NCBI RefSeq assembly: GCF_040957575.1
Contig: NZ_CP162601.1
Span: 806,001 to 870,000 of the forward strand
Direction of reading: 5' to 3'
DNA: 64,000 bases
Origin: Vibrio sp. HB236076
GTDB taxonomy: Bacteria; Pseudomonadota; Gammaproteobacteria; Enterobacterales; Vibrionaceae
Shown: in pieces, positions 28,427 through 36,532 of the stretch
Position numbering within the stretch: the first letter of the stretch is position 1
How the letters are laid out: each line of letters opens with the position of its first letter
Translations under genes and position numbers: made by a program
Notes under the pieces: model-generated
What the model was told of the DNA's origin: nothing
The model's database searches: none
What the model saw: the letters and a program-made list of their open reading frames with translations, nothing else

Positions 28427-29525
28427 ATGTTTGAAATCAATCCTATAAAAAATCGCCTCCAGGATGTGTCTGAACGGACCAATATCCTGAGGGGGTATCT
28501 TTGACTATGACGCCAAAAAAGAGCGTCTAGAAGAAGTCAATGCTGAATTAGAACAACCCGATGTTTGGAATGAGCCTGAGCGTGCACAAGCATTAGGCAA
28601 AGAGCGCGCGAGCCTTGAAGCCGTGGTTGAAACCATCGATGCCCTTGTCCAAGGTGTTGACGATGTTGACGGCTTGCTTGAGTTGGCGGTTGAAGCCGAA
28701 GATCAAGAAACGTTTGATGAAATTGAGCCCGAGTTAGCCGAGCTTGAAAGCAAGCTTGAGTTGTTGGAGTTTCGCCGCATGTTTGCCGGCGATCACGACA
28801 GCTCAGATTGTTATATTGACTTACAGGCAGGCTCTGGGGGCACAGAGGCACAAGATTGGACCTCCATGATGCTGCGCATGTACTTGCGCTGGGCTGAGGC
28901 CAAAGGCTTTAAGGCCGAAGTTATCGAAGTGTCTGAAGGCGATGTCGCCGGTCTTAAATCGGCCACGGTACGCATCGTTGGCGAGTACGCTTACGGCTGG
29001 TTGAGAACGGAAACCGGTGTACACCGCTTAGTGCGAAAATCGCCCTTCGATTCCGGTGGTCGTCGTCATACGTCTTTTGCCTCTGCGTTTGTCTACCCTG
29101 AAGTGGATGAAAACATTGCCATTGATGTCAACCCTGCCGACTTGAGAATCGATGTGTATCGCGCGTCGGGCGCCGGTGGTCAGCACGTTAATACCACAGA
29201 ATCGGCGGTTCGTATTACTCACATTCCGACCAACACTGTGGTTCAATGTCAAAACGATCGCTCGCAACACAAAAACAAAGACCAAGCGATGAAACAGCTG
29301 CGCGCTAAGTTGTTTGAGTTGGAGTTACAAAAGCAAAATGCCGAAAAGCAAGCCAACGAAGACGCGAAATCCGACATTGGTTGGGGCAGTCAAATCCGCT
29401 CTTACGTGCTTGATGACTCTCGTATTAAAGATTTGCGAACCGGGGTAGAAAACCGCAATACCCAAGCAGTTTTAGACGGCGATTTAGATAAATTTATCGA
29501 AGCAAGCTTAAAATCAGGGCTTTAA
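28427..29525 (+). CDS. prfB: Peptide chain release factor 2, programmed +1 frameshift
   Basis: RF2 terminates at UGA and UAA codons. Translation starts at ATG 28427 ([19 protein letters not shown]). Codon 26 is an in-frame UGA at 28502-28504. The frameshift cassette AGGGGGTATCTTTGAC (28490-28505) shifts the ribosome +1 from CTT to GAC, continuing as [12 protein letters not shown] to the stop at 29525. The total is 365 residues, equal to E. coli RF2. The internal SD-like AGGGGG sits 3 bases before the CTT slip codon. The SPF stop-recognition motif (RKSPFDSGG) and the GGQ hydrolysis motif (GAGGQHVN) are present. Low RF2 raises frameshifting, an autoregulatory loop. The product cannot be read as one continuous frame. 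lysS follows by 29 bp. Confidence 0.98.
28490..28505 (+). promoter_or_regulatory. prfB programmed frameshift site
   Basis: SD-like AGGGGG, spacer TAT, slippery CTT and in-frame TGA followed by C. As far as I recall it is identical to the E. coli cassette. Confidence 0.97.
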
Positions 29526-29554
29526 GCCTTACTGAATGACAGGATACATCGATT

Positions 29555-31072
29555 ATGACTGATGATGTGCAAAACGATCACATACAAGAAGAAAACAAAC
29601 TGATTGCCGAACGCCGCGCCAAACTCGACGCGATTCGTCAAAACTGCAGTGCTAATGGCCACCCTAATGACTTTCGTCGTGACAGCTTAGCAGGCGATCT
29701 GCAAGCTGAGTTTGGTGACAAAAGTAAAGAAGAGCTCGAAAGCTTAAATCATGTGGTTGCGGTCGCAGGCCGAGTGATGGCCAAGCGCGGCCCATTTTTG
29801 GTATTGCAAGAAACCTCTGGCCGCATTCAGGCGTACGCCGCTAAACCGGTGCAAAAAGAGCTGAAAGAAAAATATCAAGGCCTTGATATCGGTGACATTA
29901 TTGGTGTTAAAGGCGCACTGCATAAGTCGGGCAAAGGCGATCTGTATGTCAATATGGAAGAGTACGAGTTATTGACCAAAGCGCTGCGCCCATTGCCTGA
30001 AAAATTTCACGGCCTTACCGACCAAGAAATGCGCTACCGTCAGCGTTACGTCGATTTGATCGTCAACGAAGACTCGCGCCACGCCTTTATCATTCGCTCT
30101 AAGCTGGTCTCTGCCATTCGTCAATTTATGATGAGCAAAAACTACTTAGAAGTCGAAACGCCGATGATGCACGTGATTCCAGGCGGTGCAACCGCTCGTC
30201 CTTTCATCACGCATCACAATGCGTTGGATATCGACATGTACTTGCGCGTCGCGCCAGAGCTTTACCTCAAGCGCTTGGTTGTTGGCGGGTTTGATCGCGT
30301 GTTCGAAATTAACCGCAACTTCCGCAACGAAGGCTTATCACCGCGTCACAATCCAGAATTTACCATGATGGAATTCTATCAAGCGTACGCCGATTACAAA
30401 GATTTGATGGATTTGACTGAAGAGATGCTCAGCAGCGTTGCGCTATCGGTATTGGGCTCGACCTCATTGCCTTACGGTGACGAAGTGGTTGAGTTTGGCG
30501 GTACTTACGCTCGCATGAGTATGTTTGAAGCGATTAAACACTACAACCCAGAGCATCAAGATATTCAAGCCCTGACTGAGCAAGATTTGCAAGACCGTGA
30601 GCGTATGGTCGCAATTGCTAAATCGTTGCACATCGAGGTGGAAAGCTTCTGGACTTGTGGTCAGCTGCTCGAAGAGATCTTTGGTGAAACGGCAGAGCCT
30701 AAACTGATTCAGCCGACCTTTATCACCGGTTACCCTGCGGACATTTCACCACTGGCTCGCCGCAGTGATGACAACCCATTCTTTACCGATCGCTTCGAGT
30801 TCTTTATCGGAGGACGCGAGGTGGCGAATGGCTTCTCTGAGCTCAATGATGCTGAAGATCAAGATGCGCGCTTTAAAGCGCAAGTAGATGCGAAAGACGC
30901 TGGTGACGATGAGGCAATGTACTATGATGCCGATTACATCACTGCGCTTGAGCACGGCTTGCCACCCACGGCAGGCCAGGGCATCGGTATCGATCGCCTA
31001 GCGATGTTGTTTACCAACACGCACACCATTCGCGATGTCATTTTGTTCCCAGCCATGCGCCCGCAAGGCTAA
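29555..31072 (+). CDS. lysS: Lysyl-tRNA synthetase, class II
   Basis: Charges tRNA-Lys. It has 505 residues (E. coli 505). The N-terminal OB-fold anticodon domain (about 60-145) includes [11 protein letters not shown] and [12 protein letters not shown]. Class II motif 1 is near [14 protein letters not shown] [17 protein letters not shown], motif 2 is [22 protein letters not shown], and motif 3 is [11 protein letters not shown]. Likely an operon with prfB, as in many gammaproteobacteria, closed by a strong terminator. Confidence 0.98.
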   Translation: MTDDVQNDHIQEENKLIAERRAKLDAIRQNCSANGHPNDFRRDSLAGDLQAEFGDKSKEELESLNHVVAVAGRVMAKRGPFLVLQETSGRIQAYAAKPVQKELKEKYQGLDIGDIIGVKGALHKSGKGDLYVNMEEYELLTKALRPLPEKFHGLTDQEMRYRQRYVDLIVNEDSRHAFIIRSKLVSAIRQFMMSKNYLEVETPMMHVIPGGATARPFITHHNALDIDMYLRVAPELYLKRLVVGGFDRVFEINRNFRNEGLSPRHNPEFTMMEFYQAYADYKDLMDLTEEMLSSVALSVLGSTSLPYGDEVVEFGGTYARMSMFEAIKHYNPEHQDIQALTEQDLQDRERMVAIAKSLHIEVESFWTCGQLLEEIFGETAEPKLIQPTFITGYPADISPLARRSDDNPFFTDRFEFFIGGREVANGFSELNDAEDQDARFKAQVDAKDAGDDEAMYYDADYITALEHGLPPTAGQGIGIDRLAMLFTNTHTIRDVILFPAMRPQG

Positions 31073-31096
31073 ACGGTTTGATGCCATGACGATGAG

Positions 31097-31128
31097 AAAA
31101 CCACCTCTTTGCGAGGTGGTTTTTTTTG
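31097..31128 (+). terminator. Terminator of prfB-lysS
   Basis: Perfect 11-bp arms AAAACCACCTC and GAGGTGGTTTT with a 5-base loop and a T run. Confidence 0.96.
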
Positions 31129-31296
31129 TTTGTGGAATAATTTTAACGAATTGCATACGCTAAAACATTCACATTGTTCAACTTTTAGACTATTCTTTAT
31201 TCATCATCTCAATGACATGATGCGTTCGGTGGCGAGCCTTTTAAAAACCGTCACGCTTCACATCAATAGCTAGCCAATAAAGGGAAAACGCTTGCT

Positions 31297-31323
31297 TTAA
31301 CCCGTGGGTTAACGTTGGCCAAC
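31297..31323. promoter_or_regulatory. Two adjacent palindromes just upstream of the vpsR-like gene
   Basis: TTAACCCGTGGGTTAA (31297-31312) is followed after one base by GTTGGCCAAC (31314-31323), ending 20 bases before the start codon. These could be operator sites or part of the mRNA leader. No known site assigned. Confidence 0.35.
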
Positions 31324-31343
31324 CTCGGCTTAAGTGGGGGACG

Positions 31344-32690
31344 ATGAAAAAACTTCGCGAGGCGGCCTCGATCAAAATCTTGGTGGTGGTGGGCGCTAAA
31401 GCCCCTGAGTGGTTTGAGCAACTTCAATCCTTAGGCTGGACCTGTCATTTGTGTTCGGATTTGCGCACCGCACACAGTTTAATCCAAGACATTGGCCCTT
31501 GTATTGCGGTGGTTGATCTCAGCCGTGACACGTTTAGTCTCAATGGCGTCGCTCACCTAGTCAATGCGTACCAATACGTGCGTTGGATGGCATTGATCCG
31601 CGATCAGCAAATGGATATGCCTTCCATTAACCAGTTTATCGTGCACTTTTGCATCGACTTTTTTGTCGTGCCTATTCCTTCTCATCATCAATTATTAGCC
31701 ACCTTAGGCCATCAATTGGGCATGGTGCGGCTAGAGCAACGCGTCTGGCAGTCGCAAAGTATTGGGGTTACTCAATTTACCGGGCAATCGTCGGCGATCA
31801 CTCACTTGCGACAAATGATCAAACGTTGGTCTTACAGTGACGTGAGTGTCTTTATTCACGGCGATGTTGGGGTGGGAAAAGAGCGATTAGCACGGGCCAT
31901 TCACGAGTCGTCTTCGCGGGCTCACAAGCCATTTTCTGTGGTGCGTTGTGCCGCTTTAAGCGATTACTCGTTAGAAACTCAAGTCTTTGGTATTGGCATT
32001 GAACACGATACGCTTTCGGTGTTAGAGAAAAGCCATGGCGGTACGGTGCTATTTTACGACTTTATGTCGATGTCGCTTGAACAACAACAAAACTTGCTGC
32101 ACGTCTTACAAGACGGACAAGTACACAGCTCGGTGGGCTTAAAGTCTATTGATGTGCGCATTTTAGTCGCCAGTAGCTCCGCGGTCGACAAAGCCATGGC
32201 CGAGCGGGGACTGCTGCGCGCTTTGTACGATTATGTAAGTATCTTGCCCATTACCGTACCGAACTTACGCGAACGGCAAGCGGATATTTTGCCCTTGGTG
32301 GATGATTACATTACCCGTTTTTGTCAGGAGTATCGGTTGCCAAAGCGCGTTCTCGATCCGCAAGTGGAAATACTGCTGCAAAACTATGCGTGGCCCGGTA
32401 ATGTTAGGGAGTTGATCAATAAAATTAAGCGGGCGCTTTTGATCTGTGATGGCGATGTGATTGGGCTTGAGCACTTTGATTTTAATCAACAGCCACAACA
32501 AAGTTCAACCCTCAAAGCCATTCGCGAAAAAAGCGAGTGCGAGGCGTTAAAGCGAGCGTTGGAAAATCATGATGGACAAGTGATGTTGGTGGCGAAAGAG
32601 CTCAAAATTTCTCGTGCCACCATGTATCGTTTACTCAATAAATACAACTTATTACCCGATTCAGGCAGTGAATCATCTCCGTATTTTTAA
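31344..32690 (+). CDS. vpsR: VpsR-like enhancer-binding-protein-family regulator
   Basis: Homologue of VpsR, the c-di-GMP-responsive activator of Vibrio polysaccharide and biofilm genes. The location next to lysS is as in V. cholerae. It has 448 residues: a receiver-like domain with D58 (GPCIAVVDLSRD), an AAA+ domain with Walker A GDVGVGKE (173-180), and a Fis-type HTH at the C-terminus (VAKELKISRATMYRLLNKYN). The sigma-54 GAFTGA loop is absent (VFGIGIEHDTLSVLE instead), and the Walker B region reads VLFYDF, so the usual Glu after Asp is Phe. By family knowledge it therefore acts with sigma-70 and is probably ATPase-defective. Whether the organism has vps genes cannot be seen here. Confidence 0.87.
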   Translation: MKKLREAASIKILVVVGAKAPEWFEQLQSLGWTCHLCSDLRTAHSLIQDIGPCIAVVDLSRDTFSLNGVAHLVNAYQYVRWMALIRDQQMDMPSINQFIVHFCIDFFVVPIPSHHQLLATLGHQLGMVRLEQRVWQSQSIGVTQFTGQSSAITHLRQMIKRWSYSDVSVFIHGDVGVGKERLARAIHESSSRAHKPFSVVRCAALSDYSLETQVFGIGIEHDTLSVLEKSHGGTVLFYDFMSMSLEQQQNLLHVLQDGQVHSSVGLKSIDVRILVASSSAVDKAMAERGLLRALYDYVSILPITVPNLRERQADILPLVDDYITRFCQEYRLPKRVLDPQVEILLQNYAWPGNVRELINKIKRALLICDGDVIGLEHFDFNQQPQQSSTLKAIREKSECEALKRALENHDGQVMLVAKELKISRATMYRLLNKYNLLPDSGSESSPYF

Positions 32691-32813
32691 ATCATCTAGG
32701 AGTGAAATAGTCAATCGTCATGATTTACTATTCAATGACAGAGTAATTACCTTTATATTCAACTAAGTGTCTATTTTTGTGTATTTTGTTGTCATTGTTG
32801 GTTATGATTTAGT

Positions 32814-32834
32814 CAGTCATTAGGGTAATGACTG
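32814..32834. promoter_or_regulatory. Inverted repeat upstream of the small ORF
   Basis: CAGTCATT and AATGACTG are perfect 8-bp arms around AGGGT, 29 bases before the small-ORF start and next to a TATGAT hexamer (32803-32808). It may be an operator or a leader hairpin. Confidence 0.4.
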
Positions 32835-32862
32835 TGTGGATTATTATTCTCAGGAGGGGCAT

Positions 32863-32976
32863 ATGAAAACTGGTTTATTAGCGCGTTTTTATCTGTCCTG
32901 TTTGCTACTTTGTAGCGGCTCCGGTTCGTACTTGGTTATGTGCCATCGCGCCGTGTTGCGACCTATGAATAATTAA
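32863..32976 (+). CDS. Possible 37-residue small membrane or leader peptide
   Basis: ATG 32863 has the ribosome site CAGGAGG 5 bases upstream. The product begins MKTGLLARFYLSCLLLCSGS, a positively charged start followed by a hydrophobic stretch, and ends HRAVLRPMNN. It looks like a short signal or membrane peptide, with cysteines at 13, 17 and 27. No family recognised. It precedes a DUF1127 gene by 90 bp, with a hairpin in between. Could be a leader peptide controlling that gene, or a small membrane protein. Confidence 0.4.
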   Translation: MKTGLLARFYLSCLLLCSGSGSYLVMCHRAVLRPMNN

Positions 32977-32997
32977 TCCGTGCCTACTTATCAGGCT

Positions 32998-33044
32998 GCG
33001 GAAATAGCAGTCTGATCTCGTCTTATTGGCACTGTTATTTCTGC
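32998..33044 (+). other. RNA hairpin between the small ORF and the DUF1127 gene
   Basis: GCGGAAATAGCAG (32998-33010) pairs with CTGTTATTTCTGC (33032-33044) over 13 positions, with two G-U pairs. In addition CTCC (33044-33047) can pair with GGAG (33054-33057), the ribosome site of the next gene. It has no T tract. It may be an mRNA processing or translation-control structure. Confidence 0.5.
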
Positions 33045-33066
33045 TCCTAAATCGGAGATAAATAAC

Positions 33067-33324
33067 ATGCGTCCATCTATTTACATTTCGTTAGCGACAT
33101 GGCTAATCCAACAAGATTTGCACCGTCAAGATCGCCAATGGCGGCGTAACCTTCGCCGTCGCAGCTATCATGTACCTTGGCACAATGCGCATTTGTTGAG
33201 AGACATTGGTCTTGATCCACAAGGAAGGCCATTGGGGCAAGAAATGCCAATTGAGCAAGCCACTCAGCGCCGACTGGCTCATTTGACTCGCATCGTGAGG
33301 TGGCGGATGAGAACGGTGAGTTAG
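33067..33324 (+). CDS. DUF1127 family small arginine-rich protein
   Basis: An 85-residue basic protein. The core RQWRRNLRRRSYHVPWHNAHLLRDIGLDPQGRPLG matches the DUF1127 (YjiS-like) pattern of an Arg-rich helix followed by hxxLLxDIGL. DUF1127 proteins are small cytoplasmic proteins, some linked to RNA binding and nutrient responses in alphaproteobacteria; the role in Vibrio is unknown. Ribosome site GGAGATAA. Possibly cotranscribed with the preceding small ORF. Confidence 0.8.
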   Translation: MRPSIYISLATWLIQQDLHRQDRQWRRNLRRRSYHVPWHNAHLLRDIGLDPQGRPLGQEMPIEQATQRRLAHLTRIVRWRMRTVS

Positions 33325-33433
33325 CGAAAGGCCAATCACGACTTTTGACGGTTGTGATTGGCCTAATGCGAGCGCTCTTTTGCATCAAAGCCCAAGCGCA
33401 ACGGTCAAGACGGTTGCGCTGGGTCTTTCTCTT

Positions 33434-34468
33434 CTAAGGGCATGGATTCGAAAACTCGGTACTGATGGCCAAAATGCCTTCTAAAATAGAATCGCTCAAA
33501 GTGACATCAATACTATCAATGTTTTGCTTGAGTTGAGGCAAGGTTGTCGCCCCGATGATATTGGAAGCGACAAACGGTCTTTGATTGACGAAAGCCAATG
33601 CCATATCAACGGGATCCATACCGTGATCTCGAGCCAATTCTACGTACGCTTGGGTGGCTTTAATCCCCTGTGGTGTAAAGTAGCGTTGGAAGCGCTCAAA
33701 CAAGGTACAACGAGCGTTTTCAGGCCGTTGGCCATTGAGGTATTTACCGCTTAAACAACCAAAGGCCAAAGGGGAGTAGGCCAATAGTTGTACCCCTTCA
33801 TAGTGGCTGATTTCCGAGAGGCCCACTTCAAAGCTGCGATTTAACAAGTTGTAAGGATTTTGAATCGAGACAATACGAGGAAGATCGTGTTTTTCTGCTA
33901 GGCGCAGCAAACTCATCACACCCCAAGGCGTTTCATTCGAGACACCAAGGTAGCGAACCTTGCCCGCGTTGACGAGTTCTGTCAGCGCCTCAAGGGTTTC
34001 GATTAAGGTGACTTCTTCTTGTTCGTCGTGCTCTGGGTAGTTTAATTGGCCAAAAAAATTGGTTTTGCGCTGCGGCCAATGGATTTGATACAAATCGACG
34101 TAGTCGGTTTGTAAGCGTTGCAAACTCGAGTCGATGGCGAGGTGAATATTGCGACGATTTAAATTCATCGATTCGCGAATGTTGATACCTGTCCTCGGTC
34201 CAGCCACTTTAGTCGCCAAAACGATTTTTTCTCTTTTCCCCGATTGCTTAAGCCAGTTGCCGATATAGCGCTCTGTTTGGCCTTGCGTCTCTGGTTTGGG
34301 AGGGACGGGGTACATTTCTGCGGTATCAAAAAAATTGACGCCGTGATCCAAAGCCATATCCATTTGTAAAAATGCTTCACTTTGACTGTTTTGTTCGCCA
34401 AATGTCATAGTGCCTAGGCCAATTTTACTGATTTCTAGGCTTGAGTGAGGGAGTTTTGTATAAAGCAT
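33434..34468 (-). CDS. tas: NADP(H)-dependent aldo-keto reductase, Tas-like
   Basis: Aldo/keto reductase of the Tas group; E. coli Tas suppresses tyrosine auxotrophy and its natural substrate is not established. It has 344 residues (E. coli 346). The TIM-barrel signatures are GLGTMTFGEQNSQSEA, FFDTAEMYPVPP (catalytic Asp and Tyr), ATKVAGP (catalytic Lys), LYQIHWPQR (catalytic His), YLGVSNETPWGVM and SNIIGATTLPQL (cofactor phosphate loop). Lies between the DUF1127 gene and repeat copy E, transcribed alone. Confidence 0.92.
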   Translation of the reverse strand: MLYTKLPHSSLEISKIGLGTMTFGEQNSQSEAFLQMDMALDHGVNFFDTAEMYPVPPKPETQGQTERYIGNWLKQSGKREKIVLATKVAGPRTGINIRESMNLNRRNIHLAIDSSLQRLQTDYVDLYQIHWPQRKTNFFGQLNYPEHDEQEEVTLIETLEALTELVNAGKVRYLGVSNETPWGVMSLLRLAEKHDLPRIVSIQNPYNLLNRSFEVGLSEISHYEGVQLLAYSPLAFGCLSGKYLNGQRPENARCTLFERFQRYFTPQGIKATQAYVELARDHGMDPVDMALAFVNQRPFVASNIIGATTLPQLKQNIDSIDVTLSDSILEGILAISTEFSNPCP

Positions 34469-34583
34469 CTCCAGTCCTTTTTGATGGTTATCTTCTCCAC
34501 TATAGGGAAAGCGAGTGATGAGCGTAAAGAAAAATCTGTTATCGATCTCGAAAAATGGCCATCATTGACTAAAATGATAATAA

Positions 34584-34743
34584 TACCAATCTCACTTAAT
34601 AGCGGGTCGCCCTCACCGGTTTAAAAGCCCGATAACATCGTAAGAAAATCACGGGTAGCATAACGATGTACCGTCTCTTCTTGCCTTGTTCTTACGCTTT
34701 TTTCCTGCGCTATCATTGACCACAGGCTAAATCGGATTGGTAT
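34584..34743. mobile_element. Palindromic MITE-like element, copy E (160 bp)
   Basis: Ends ATACCAATCT (34584-34593) and GGATTGGTAT (34734-34743). The interior is as in the other copies (TTAATAGCGGGTCGCCC, CCCGATAACATCGTAAG, TCTTCTTGCCTTGTTCTTAC, CCTGCGCTATCATTGACC). The centre forms its own inverted repeat (CGGGTAGCATAACG with CGATGTACCG). It lies 25 bp upstream of the next gene. Confidence 0.86.
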
Positions 34744-34768
34744 AAACGCGTGTGGCGGAGGATGAAAA

Positions 34769-35089
34769 ATGGAAATGCAGCAATTTGAGCAGTGGGTTCA
34801 GGCGTACAATAAGCATCATCACCATGCTCCCAAGGTGTTTGTTATCGGGTGTTCGGGGTTACCTCATTATTTGTTGGCGGTCGAATTTAAGCATCATCTC
34901 GAGCCAGTACGCCAAGGGGACAAACCCATTCACTATGTTTCGCTCGAAGGGGTAAGAGAAGAGTTATTGCGCCTTGGTGTCGATAAAGCCTTTTTGCGAC
35001 TGCACAATACTTATGATGAATGTTGTGGCAATGAGACGCTCGCCGAGTCGTTTTGCGATATTGAAATGGCGGTGGCACCGGCGCATTAA
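34769..35089 (+). CDS. Conserved hypothetical protein, 106 residues
   Basis: Soluble protein without signal or membrane segment. The segment KVFVIGCSGLPHYLLAVEFKHHLEPV is distinctive, followed by PIHYVSLEGVREELLRLGVDKAFLRLHNTYDECCG. It may belong to the DUF6482 group, which I recall only loosely. HHHH at residues 16-19 and cysteines at 28, 85, 86 and 96 could bind metal, but this is speculation. The ATG follows GGAGGATGAAAA. Repeat copy E lies directly upstream and may carry or disturb its promoter. Confidence 0.65.
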   Translation: MEMQQFEQWVQAYNKHHHHAPKVFVIGCSGLPHYLLAVEFKHHLEPVRQGDKPIHYVSLEGVREELLRLGVDKAFLRLHNTYDECCGNETLAESFCDIEMAVAPAH

Positions 35090-35226
35090 TTTTCCGCAAA
35101 CGCGCACTGGTTGGCGTGTGCGTGGCAATGGTGAAACGTTTTATTCATAGTCGCGTTTTGCTAGCCGCTTGTTCAACCAAAGCGTTGTCAGGGGGGCGGA
35201 TAAACGGCGATGCAGTGAGACCGGCA

Positions 35227-35913
35227 TCATTGCCTCGCTAAGTGGATAAAGTGGCGCTGCAGGATTTGCGCCGTGAATTGGGTGCGCAGATAAAAGCCGC
35301 GGGGCAGGGTTTTAATCGGTTTACCGTCTTGATTATACGCTTGGGTTAAGGCTTTACTGTTGGCGGCTTTAGGTCGAATTTGCAACACTTGGCCGTGCTT
35401 GGCACTGATGTGTTGATACTGGCCTAAGGCGATCAATTCCATTAGTTCTTCCCAATCTTGTTTGAGTTGTTGTTCCTCTTCTGGGCTTGGTGACCAGATC
35501 AGCGGTGCGCCAACGCGGCGATCCGCTAAAGGGATTTCTCGCTCTCCTTCCACCGGTACCCACAAAACACGTGATAATTTGTGTCTAACGTGGCTATTTT
35601 CCCATTGAACGCCCTGTATTCCCGTCAGTGGCGCGACGCAGACGAAAGTCGTCTCCAAAGGTAGGCCTTGGTGGCTAATTGGAATGGTTTTTAATTCAAT
35701 GCCTAAATGCACAAAGTCTTGTTGAGGTTTACTACCAGAGGCGGCGCCAAGGTGGTACTCGATGAGTTGACCAACCCAACCTTTGTCTCGATTGAGGTTA
35801 TTTGGAATGGGGATATCGGCTTGTTGGGCCAGTTCGGCTAAGCTTTGACCGGCCATGGCCAGAGCGCGTTGGATTAACTCGTGTTCTGATTGAGGTTCGC
35901 TGTTCATACTCAT
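35227..35913 (-). CDS. mutH: DNA mismatch repair endonuclease MutH
   Basis: Nicks the unmethylated strand at hemimethylated GATC sites when activated by MutS and MutL. Its presence implies Dam-directed repair. It has 228 residues (E. coli 229). The catalytic set D66, E73 and K75 lies in [13 protein letters not shown], and [16 protein letters not shown] and [15 protein letters not shown] are family blocks. Start at 35913 or the second ATG at 35907. Divergent from rppH. Confidence 0.97.
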   Translation of the reverse strand: MSMNSEPQSEHELIQRALAMAGQSLAELAQQADIPIPNNLNRDKGWVGQLIEYHLGAASGSKPQQDFVHLGIELKTIPISHQGLPLETTFVCVAPLTGIQGVQWENSHVRHKLSRVLWVPVEGEREIPLADRRVGAPLIWSPSPEEEQQLKQDWEELMELIALGQYQHISAKHGQVLQIRPKAANSKALTQAYNQDGKPIKTLPRGFYLRTQFTAQILQRHFIHLARQ

Positions 35914-36532
35914 TGATGATCGATAGAAAGAGGAGGTAGTGTACTTAATAAAGACGCCGTCCGGTAGTTTAGCACACGGTGGTCGTTCTGTGTCGTTGAC
36001 CTATTTATCATACCATAACTCAGTTGGGTGGCCTTGAAAAAGCCCCACAATATGCGCTTTGTTTTAATGGTTAAAAAAACAGTCTTTAGTGATGATTATC
36101 GACTTGATCTTTGGCCGATAATCTGAAATTTAATGGTCGTAATGTGGATAACCCTAAGAGTGGTTGATCTTTAACCGATCTGTATTTGGTGGCTTTTTCA
36201 CCGATGTGTTCTGTGGCGTTTTTCTTGTGGTTATCTTTATTTTTTCATTTAAAATCAATTGATTATATTTTTGTCTTCAGTTGGTTTTTACCTGGGTTCT
36301 GGTGTTCTTTACTTAAAATTGATTGTTCTTAGTGAATTCTTCACAAAGTTATACACAGAAAAGGTGAATAAAATGCGCGACCGGTCACAATTTCTGTTGA
36401 TAACTTGTCACCTTAAATGAGTGAATCCTCGTGTAGAGCAAAAAAATATTATCAATATCACGTAGCTGTGTTTGCTACTGGTAGGGATCTGTGAAAAAAT
36501 CAAAGCATTAAAATTTAACTTGAGGTTAGCCA
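35914..36532. promoter_or_regulatory. 619-bp mutH/rppH gap with DnaA boxes and imperfect repeats
   Basis: No gene. Two perfect DnaA-type boxes occur in opposite orientation: TGTGGATAA (36143-36151) and TTATACACA (36349-36357). A variant TGTTGATAA lies at 36395-36403. Imperfect repeats are TTTAATGG (36063 and 36129) and TTGATCTTTRRCCGAT (36104-36119 and 36164-36179), the latter with GATC sites. The AT-rich block at 36248-36280 resembles one near gltB. Promoters for rppH and mutH must lie here. Confidence 0.6.

Larger units (their letters stand above)
32691..33066. other. 376-bp region between vpsR and the DUF1127 gene
   Basis: Contains an inverted repeat (32814-32834), a 37-codon ORF with a strong ribosome site and an RNA hairpin, listed separately. 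The AT-rich part before 32810 should hold a promoter. Confidence 0.5.

Noticed and set aside
35914..36532. Possibility that the mutH/rppH gap is the chromosome II replication trigger crtS
   Set aside because: From memory crtS in V. cholerae lies in a different gene context; only generic DnaA boxes are visible here and no RctB site can be assigned.
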